The position numbers and the translations under genes were made by a program. Of a DNA stretch of 64,000 bases, positions 59,893 through 64,000 are shown one piece after another. The stretch spans positions 186,001 through 250,000 of the forward strand of contig NZ_JAQTLY010000001.1 in NCBI RefSeq assembly GCF_028714655.1, read 5' to 3'. The number at the start of each line of letters is the position of its first letter. The first letter of the stretch is position 1. The notes under the pieces are model-generated. The model did not search any database. It saw nothing but the letters and a program-made list of their open reading frames with translations, and was not told the DNA's origin. This DNA is from Sulfurimonas sp. GTDB lineage: Bacteria > Campylobacterota > Campylobacteria > Campylobacterales > Sulfurimonadaceae.

Positions 59893-59972
59893 CACAAATA
59901 GGAACAAAGTCCCTATTTGTGGCAGGGACACAAGTGTCCCTGCAACCCCCTAAAGCTACCCGCATATGCGGG
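59893..59972. repeat. Three stacked hairpins, containing family 3 repeat copy 2
   Basis: First a 10-bp stem CACAAATAGG (59893-59902)/CCTATTTGTG (59912-59921); second GCAGGGACAC/GTGTCCCTGC (59923-59944); third CCCGCATATGCGGG (59959-59972). Bases 59919-59958 are the reverse complement of the element at 54316. The first stem may end the AroE-like transcript. Confidence 0.75.
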
Positions 59973-60016
59973 AGAGTAAGAGGTCAAATTTTAATTCAAA
60001 TTAAGGAATATATAGT

Positions 60017-60511
60017 ATGAACCAACATGATTTAAGTGATTTAAGAGCAGAGTTTGATAAGTTTGTAAAAAACAGTTGTTCGACCGACGATTGCAATACT
60101 AATGACGGCGGAGATAAAGAGGATGAAGAGCCTGTTCCTCAGTTTGTGGATGCACTTAAGAGCAAGCTTTTAGCGCCAGCAATCAGCGGAGTTTATCTCT
60201 CAAGACTCGATATAAAGCGAATTGCAGAGAGCATCGGCGAATCTCTGCCTATAAAAGAGAGAGCAAATATGGTTAAAGCTCTTTTTAGACATACAACAAA
60301 AAAAGAGTATTTAGAAGAAGCTTTCGGTGAAATAAACAAACATATAAACGGTCGTATTTTAATTTATCAAGAGCTTGGTGAAGCATTTCCGGCTTCTAAA
60401 TCAATCTTTGACGATTATACCGACAAAGCTAAAAAAACTATGAAGATGTTTGAGCAGATTATAGAGGATTTTGAGGAGATAGAGCCATCAGAAGACCCTC
60501 TCTTCATTTGA
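60017..60511 (+). CDS. Hypothetical protein of the TorD block, 164 aa
   Basis: I do not recognise this family with certainty. The first 40 residues are acidic and Cys-containing (CSTDDCNTNDGGDKEDEE), and the rest is helical (ISGVYLSRLDIKRIAESIGESLPIKERANMVKALFRHTT). The position after TorD, Fe-S and AroE-like genes is like that of small accessory proteins in Campylobacter formate-dehydrogenase loci. AAGGAATATATAGT precedes the ATG. Function unknown. Confidence 0.6.
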   Translation: MNQHDLSDLRAEFDKFVKNSCSTDDCNTNDGGDKEDEEPVPQFVDALKSKLLAPAISGVYLSRLDIKRIAESIGESLPIKERANMVKALFRHTTKKEYLEEAFGEINKHINGRILIYQELGEAFPASKSIFDDYTDKAKKTMKMFEQIIEDFEEIEPSEDPLFI

Positions 60512-60645
60512 TTTTTTTGCGTAAGTAACTAGAATTAAAATAGCAACGCATTTTCTGCGTTGTTGCGTTCGTCAGATACTACAGTATCCTTCCTCACACA
60601 CGCCTTGAAACTGCATCACTCTTTTAATTCACTCAAAAATTATTA

Positions 60646-60736
60646 AGATTGCCGCGTTTGTCATTGCGAGCGAAGCGCGGCAATCTCTCTATCCAATACT
60701 GCCGCGTCACTCCGTTTCTTGCAGTGACTCTCTTTC
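60646..60736. repeat. AGATTGC...GCAATCT dispersed element
   Basis: AGATTGCCGCGTTTGTCATT to CGAAGCGCGGCAATCT is a compact copy, followed by a degraded half (CTGCCGCGTCACTCC). Before it, 60512-60645 has only a GCAACGCA...TGCGTTG hairpin (near 60551-60570), probably a terminator for the gene ending at 60511, and no coding sequence. Confidence 0.75.
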
Positions 60737-60767
60737 ATAAAACAATCAGATAAAAAAATATTTTAGT

Positions 60768-60773
60768 TATAAT
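60768..60773 (+). promoter_or_regulatory. -10 element for the second small peptide transcript
   Basis: TATAAT at 60768-60773 preceded by TTTTAGT. The -35 region is weak (no TTGACA-like hexamer at 16-18 bp). The predicted start is near 60780, giving an untranslated leader of about 80 bases before the peptide ATG. The same TATAAT-based start is seen in the related locus at 20693. Confidence 0.55.
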
Positions 60774-60858
60774 TTCAGTTCTAGTCGGCGGTTATGATGT
60801 TTTGATTGTATTGTGAGGTGTAAGGTGGGACAGGGTCAGCCTTTAACAAGGAGTAACA

Positions 60859-60915
60859 ATGCGTCTCATCGTAATTGTTATGATTGTTTTGCTTTTGGCA
60901 GAACGATTATATTAA
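60859..60915 (+). CDS. Candidate 18-aa hydrophobic type I toxin-like peptide
   Basis: ATG at 60859 gives MRLIVIVMIVLLLAERLY, then TAA. Size and composition are close to the Ibs type I toxins of E. coli (18-19 residues, one Leu/Ile/Val helix). AAGGAG (60848-60853) lies 5 bases before the ATG. The peptide shares the pattern (K/R)LI...A-x-R-L-(C/Y)-stop with the peptide at 20520-20579. The leader is structured; UGGGACA (60826-60832) is complementary to UGUCCCA (60945-60951) after the stop, so 5' and 3' ends can pair. An antisense promoter faces it at 60966. Confidence 0.6.
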   Translation: MRLIVIVMIVLLLAERLY

Positions 60916-60921
60916 AAGCTT

Positions 60922-60943
60922 ATAGAGAGTTCCCGCTCTCTAT
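60922..60943. terminator. 8-bp-stem hairpin after the second peptide gene
   Basis: ATAGAGAG (60922-60929) and CTCTCTAT (60936-60943) with loop TTCCCG. On the plus strand it is followed by TTTG; on the minus strand by AAGCTTTT. It can serve as a terminator in both directions and lies 6 bases after the peptide stop, as the hairpin in the first locus does. Confidence 0.6.
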
Positions 60944-60960
60944 TTGTCCCAACTAGTAAA

Positions 60961-60966
60961 ATTATA
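60961..60966 (-). promoter_or_regulatory. -10 for a candidate antisense RNA opposite the small peptide gene
   Basis: TATAAT on the minus strand (60966-60961) preceded by TGTGT. A transcript would start near 60954, read AGTTGGGACAAATAGAGAG and could stop at the hairpin 60943-60922 or continue through the peptide gene. No convincing -35 is seen, so activity is uncertain. If real, this RNA is complementary to the 3' end of the peptide mRNA. Confidence 0.45.
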
Positions 60967-61024
60967 ACACAGAAATTTAAACTTTAGTGTGTAATTTTTA
61001 ATTCGCTCGGCACAATTTAAAACT

Positions 61025-61531
61025 TTAGATTAAGTTTTGAAACTGCAAGTATCCCTGCCAAATAAGAGCACTTAAAATTCCCGCTGCAAAACCTGCAACG
61101 ATATCATCTGCCATAACACCGACTCCGCCTTTGGCTTCACGGTCAAGTCTTCCTATAATAGAGGGTTTTTTTATGTCGAAATATCTAAAAAGCGCAAAAG
61201 AGAGTAAGCTTTGAACTAAAAAACCGTTTTGAAAATCGGTTACTTCGCTTAAACTTACGCTTATCGCCGGTGCAACGCTTAGCGCAAACCACATTCCGGC
61301 TAGTTCGTCTATAACTATTCGGTTATCGTCGTGTATGCCGCTTGAGGCTTCATATTTGTTTATCTCGCGGATTGCTATTATTGAGATCAAAAGTGTTGCT
61401 AAAAATAGAGTTTGTGCATCAAAATAGATAAGTATCAACATTCCAAGAGGAAGCGAAACAAGAGTTCCGACAGTTCCGGGAGCTTTTGGAGTTAGTCCGC
61501 TGTAACCTAGCGTTATAAAAAACCAGTTCAT
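61025..61531 (-). CDS. pgpA: Phosphatidylglycerophosphatase A
   Basis: A 168-residue membrane phosphatase that makes phosphatidylglycerol from its phosphate. Signature residues: the N-terminal TLGYSGLTPKAPGTVGTLVSLP, IVIDELAGMWFA and DIKKPSIIGRLDREAKGGVGVMADDIVAGFAAG with the acidic active site. This gene order (ispDF, regulator, sat-like, pgpA) matches what I recall of Campylobacter jejuni Cj1607-Cj1610. A 146-bp hairpin-rich gap separates it from the sat-like gene. Confidence 0.93.
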   Translation of the reverse strand: MNWFFITLGYSGLTPKAPGTVGTLVSLPLGMLILIYFDAQTLFLATLLISIIAIREINKYEASSGIHDDNRIVIDELAGMWFALSVAPAISVSLSEVTDFQNGFLVQSLLSFALFRYFDIKKPSIIGRLDREAKGGVGVMADDIVAGFAAGILSALIWQGYLQFQNLI

Positions 61532-61592
61532 TTATTTCCTTGTTGTAAAAATAGAAGATGATAACTTTGTAAACGGTTCTAAAAATCAAAAA

Positions 61593-61651
61593 GATAAAAC
61601 AGGATGTTTTATCGATTTTTAGCCTCGGAAAAATTACACGGATGTAATTTT
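61593..61651 (+). repeat. Two hairpins with GGA in the loop
   Basis: GATAAAACA-GGA-TGTTTTATC (61593-61613), flanked by AAAAATC/GATTTTT, and AAAATTACA-CGGA-TGTAATTTT (61630-61651). On the plus strand each loop shows ACA(C)GGATGT; the second equals the CsrA consensus ACANGGANGU. Genes on both sides read from the minus strand, so a plus-strand RNA here would be separate. Transcription is unknown. Confidence 0.6.
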
Positions 61652-61677
61652 GAGAATGAGTTTACAGAGTTTTCATC

Positions 61678-62868
61678 TTATGTAAGTGATGTTGTTTGAT
61701 AAAGTTTCATCAACTCTAAGTAAAAATCATTCTCCGTATGCTCTTCTAAAAGCCCCTCAATCGGTAGGACATCGTAGTAGAGTCTTTCAAGATTTTTAAA
61801 TCTATTAGGATGGAGTTTTGATAAAATAACAGCTGAAATCTCTTTTCTCATAAGTATCGTAGGCGGCAAAATACCAAGCTCTAAAAGTTCTAAAATAGAA
61901 CTTGAATGATAAGATATCTGATGATGCTGCCCGTGAGGACAGGTGTTTTTGCTAACAAGCGTCGTACATTTATCGCAATAGACATATTCGCTCGTAACGG
62001 CAATTTCTATATCTATTCCGACTACTTTATCAATAATGGATTTGTTTGAATTACAGTCGTAAAACATACCTAAACCTGCATGGTTTCGCCCGATGGTAAG
62101 TTTATCGCAACCGTAATTTTTTGCAACGACGGCGTCAATAATTATCTCGTTGTATCCGGCAAAAAGATAGCTGTTTTCAAGAGGTACGATAACTACATGG
62201 TTTTTTGTTAAAAAATTGTTTATAAAAAAATCAAGCGCCTTTTTTCTTATCTCGTATGATAGATTTGATTCCGTATACGGTTTTAGCAAAAAGATAACAA
62301 GCAGATCCGTATTTTCGAGCGTTTGGCGGATCAGTTTTTCATGAGCGCGATGCAGGGGATTTGCTCCCATTACAAGTGCAGTCGTATGTTTTGCGTCAAT
62401 AAGATTTTTTGCATCCGAGATAATTTGCTTGTTCATATTGCTTGATTTGTTTAATAGCGTATATTCGCCGCTTACTGCCAATGAACCGATTCGCTTTAGC
62501 GTTGCCATAACACCGGGATGAGAGATGTCATCGGTTCCGTAAATTTGTCTTATCCTTTGATTTGGATCTATGTTAAAAACTTCATCAACGGTTAAAGTAG
62601 CAAAAGGCTCTTTCTCAAAAAGAATCGTAATCTCTTCACCCTTTTTAAGAGAGTCCAATACTTCTAAATTTCTTTTTCCCGACGGCGCCAAGATGAAAGG
62701 AAATGGAAAAGACTTTCCGTCAATAAGTCCTGTTTCTAGGACGCTTTTACTCTGCTCTTCATTCATAAGCGATGTAACGGGAGAGAGTAAACCGTCTTTT
62801 AAAAGTTCAAGTGCCGATGCCGCTTCTTTATCTATAAGAAGAGTTTTATTTTTTCTTAACAATGTCAT
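61678..62868 (-). CDS. ATP-sulfurylase-like protein (Cj1609 type)
   Basis: A 396-residue protein built like sulfate adenylyltransferase. The nucleotide site has HRAHE in ALVMGANPLHRAHEKLI, where the family has QTRNPxHRAHE, so the Gln and Arg that bind sulfate are replaced. GRDHAGxG is present as GRNHAGLG. Cys-X2-Cys and Cys-X3-His pairs (CDKCTTLVSKNTCPHGQHH) remain in the C-terminal part, as in many bacterial Sat proteins. Loss of the first Arg argues against normal activity. It overlaps the HP1021-type regulator gene by 23 bp. Confidence 0.8.
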   Translation of the reverse strand: MTLLRKNKTLLIDKEAASALELLKDGLLSPVTSLMNEEQSKSVLETGLIDGKSFPFPFILAPSGKRNLEVLDSLKKGEEITILFEKEPFATLTVDEVFNIDPNQRIRQIYGTDDISHPGVMATLKRIGSLAVSGEYTLLNKSSNMNKQIISDAKNLIDAKHTTALVMGANPLHRAHEKLIRQTLENTDLLVIFLLKPYTESNLSYEIRKKALDFFINNFLTKNHVVIVPLENSYLFAGYNEIIIDAVVAKNYGCDKLTIGRNHAGLGMFYDCNSNKSIIDKVVGIDIEIAVTSEYVYCDKCTTLVSKNTCPHGQHHQISYHSSSILELLELGILPPTILMRKEISAVILSKLHPNRFKNLERLYYDVLPIEGLLEEHTENDFYLELMKLYQTTSLT

Positions 62869-63745
62869 ACTTCTTTCGTTTTTCCCATAAACTTTTTCGG
62901 CTTATTCCAAGTTTTTTTGATAATTCGGTATCAGGAAATTTGTGTTGATAGTTTAAAACTATATATTTTACATAATCTTCTATAGGAAGGATTTCGCCTT
63001 GATCAAAGATATTGCTCTCGCTCTTAATTTCGATGACTTCATACTCGTCGTCTTCGATTTTGTCCGTACTGCAAATAATGGCTTTTTTATTTTCTAGCAG
63101 TGCATATAGAGCTTTTCTTTCGCTTTTTTTAAGAATCTGAAGATCTATGATGTAAATAAGCGAATTTTCCGTAATCGATTCTATCTCACTCATCGCCTTT
63201 ATATCGCTAAGTGTTATAAAATGCAGCGGCAAATTTTTCTTTTTTGCATATTCAAACGCAAAAGAGTCTGCATGTTTTTGGTATGGAGATGATATAAAGA
63301 GAGGAAATTCCAAGCCTTCAAAGTTATGTTCGCCCACAAGAGATGAGAATGTGTGCGTTAGATACTTGTCGTATGCTTCGTTTCTCTTTTTTAATTTTTC
63401 ATAATCTTGATAGTGATTTATTTTTCTAATTAACTCTTCAATCATAAACGGTTTTAAAATATAATCTTTCGCACCAGCAAAGAGCGGTTTTGAAACAGTA
63501 TCGTTACTAATATACGAAACCATTAAAATAATAATAGATTTTTTAAATGTTTCTATAATAGGGCTGAAATCTTGCCCATTTATGTTAGTTGAGAGTAGAA
63601 CAACATCGTAAATATTGCTCTTTATAGCATCTCTCGTTGATGTACACATTTCGCAGATATGACCTAACTCGCTTAATTTTGTAGCGATACTTTGCGCCAA
63701 ATAAACTTCGTTCTCTATAATTAATATTCTCAATTTCTCATCCAA
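62846..63745 (-). CDS. HP1021/Cj1608-type orphan atypical response regulator
   Basis: A 299-residue regulator: receiver fold at 1-125, middle domain, C-terminal Fis-like HTH (ELSKKLGISRKSLWEKRKKYDI). In the receiver the phospho-acceptor position is Ser52 (DVVLLSTNING) where Asp is normal, while IIEN and LKPF remain. The middle (LEFPLFISSPYQKHADSFAFEYAKKK) resembles a reduced AAA or pseudo-receiver region. I know HP1021 of Helicobacter as such a protein, acting at oriC and in redox response. The TTG start at 63745 overlaps ispDF by 16 bp. Confidence 0.88.
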   Translation of the reverse strand: MDEKLRILIIENEVYLAQSIATKLSELGHICEMCTSTRDAIKSNIYDVVLLSTNINGQDFSPIIETFKKSIIILMVSYISNDTVSKPLFAGAKDYILKPFMIEELIRKINHYQDYEKLKKRNEAYDKYLTHTFSSLVGEHNFEGLEFPLFISSPYQKHADSFAFEYAKKKNLPLHFITLSDIKAMSEIESITENSLIYIIDLQILKKSERKALYALLENKKAIICSTDKIEDDEYEVIEIKSESNIFDQGEILPIEDYVKYIVLNYQHKFPDTELSKKLGISRKSLWEKRKKYDIVKKK

Positions 63746-64000
63746 TCAAAATATTTTAAATTTGCATTCGCAATTACCGCGACACCCTCACCTCTGCCTA
63801 TAAAGCCCAGTTTTTCAGTTGTTGTAGCTTTTATATTTACTCTTTGGCTCTCTATGTTTAAGATAGCGCTGAGAGTTTTTCTCATCGGTAGTTTGTAGTT
63901 GCCCACTCTTGGTTTTTCTGCCGCTATGGTTAAATCTACATTTACTATAACAAAGCCAAAGTGGCGAAGCTTGGTTGCGACTCTCTTTAGCAGCTCTTTA
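63730..64000 (-). CDS. ispDF: IspDF/IspF C-terminal part (MECDP synthase)
   Basis: The visible 89 residues are the end of 2-C-methyl-D-erythritol 2,4-cyclodiphosphate synthase: KELLKRVATKLRHFGFVIVN, VDLTIAAEKPRVGNY, VNIKATTTEKLGFIGRGEGVAVIA and the final FDWMRN. The KATTTEKLGFIGRGEG loop is diagnostic. In Campylobacterota this domain is usually fused to IspD as IspDF; the left (N-terminal) part lies beyond the window. The stop overlaps the downstream regulator by 16 bp. Confidence 0.93.
   Translation of the reverse strand, partial: KELLKRVATKLRHFGFVIVNVDLTIAAEKPRVGNYKLPMRKTLSAILNIESQRVNIKATTTEKLGFIGRGEGVAVIANANLKYFDWMRN

Overview
The window looks like a chromosome segment of a Campylobacterota (epsilonproteobacterial) organism, most like Sulfurimonas. 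The grounds are: AT-rich sequence with many GTG and TTG starts and genes overlapping by a few bases; the gene order ispDF - HP1021/Cj1608-type orphan regulator - ATP-sulfurylase-like protein - pgpA at the right end, which I recall from Campylobacter; heptosyltransferase LPS genes; and a TorD/ferredoxin block of the formate-dehydrogenase-accessory type. The genus is an inference from gene content only.

Layout. 1-8.7 kb: the end of mfd, an AAA ATPase with its own operator-like promoter, ung, a Phd/RelE-type toxin-antitoxin pair, a YmdB-type phosphodiesterase, a PhoB-like two-component pair and dnaX. 8.7-20.5 kb: LPS-core region with heptosyltransferases (waaF, waaC, a GT9 paralogue), an O-antigen-ligase-like protein, glycosyltransferases, a sugar kinase and an acyltransferase, ending in an MsbA-like exporter. 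A MntA/HepT toxin-antitoxin pair and a vapC remnant lie within it. 20.9-32.1 kb: hemN, a CCG iron-sulfur protein, lgt, dedA, rhlE, a TruC-like synthase, a calcium-binding-loop protein, a phosphate-binding-like protein coupled to a diguanylate cyclase, and tpx. 32.7-37.4 kb: one tight minus-strand operon joins a phosphohexomutase, pyrC, a two-component pair and ExbB/ExbD. 38-47 kb: a pycA-like carboxylase, an AraC regulator, then an accessory island with VapBC, a broken ParE-type module, a broken HTH gene and its intact paralogue, a 28-bp perfect inverted repeat, a four-lipoprotein CsgG/DUF4810/DUF799 operon, an FkbM methyltransferase and a shortened AbiEii-like gene. 47-57 kb: pepN, a large hybrid kinase, a DUF445 protein, a rhodanese and a CZB chemoreceptor. 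57-60.5 kb: a TorD / 4Fe-4S / shikimate-dehydrogenase-like block. 61-64 kb: the ispDF-regulator-sat-like-pgpA block.

The most unusual signal is a pair of intergenic loci (20.5-20.7 kb, minus; 60.77-60.97 kb, plus). Each encodes a tiny hydrophobic peptide of 18-19 residues ending Ala-x-Arg-Leu-(Cys/Tyr), with a good Shine-Dalgarno, a structured leader that can pair with downstream mRNA, and a hairpin just after the stop. They resemble type I toxin-antitoxin (Ibs-like) toxins and are related to each other. In the first locus a strong promoter gives a roughly 70-nt leader ending at an intrinsic terminator, and that leader can pair with both sides of the peptide's own translation start.

Three dispersed repeat families fill many gaps: AGATTGC...GCAATCT elements (seven copies, one with 34-bp tandem units), CCTGAA/TTCCAA elements (four, one with 23-bp tandem units), and a hairpin element present twice in inverted orientation around 54.3-59.96 kb. 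No rRNA, tRNA, CRISPR array or complete insertion sequence was recognised.
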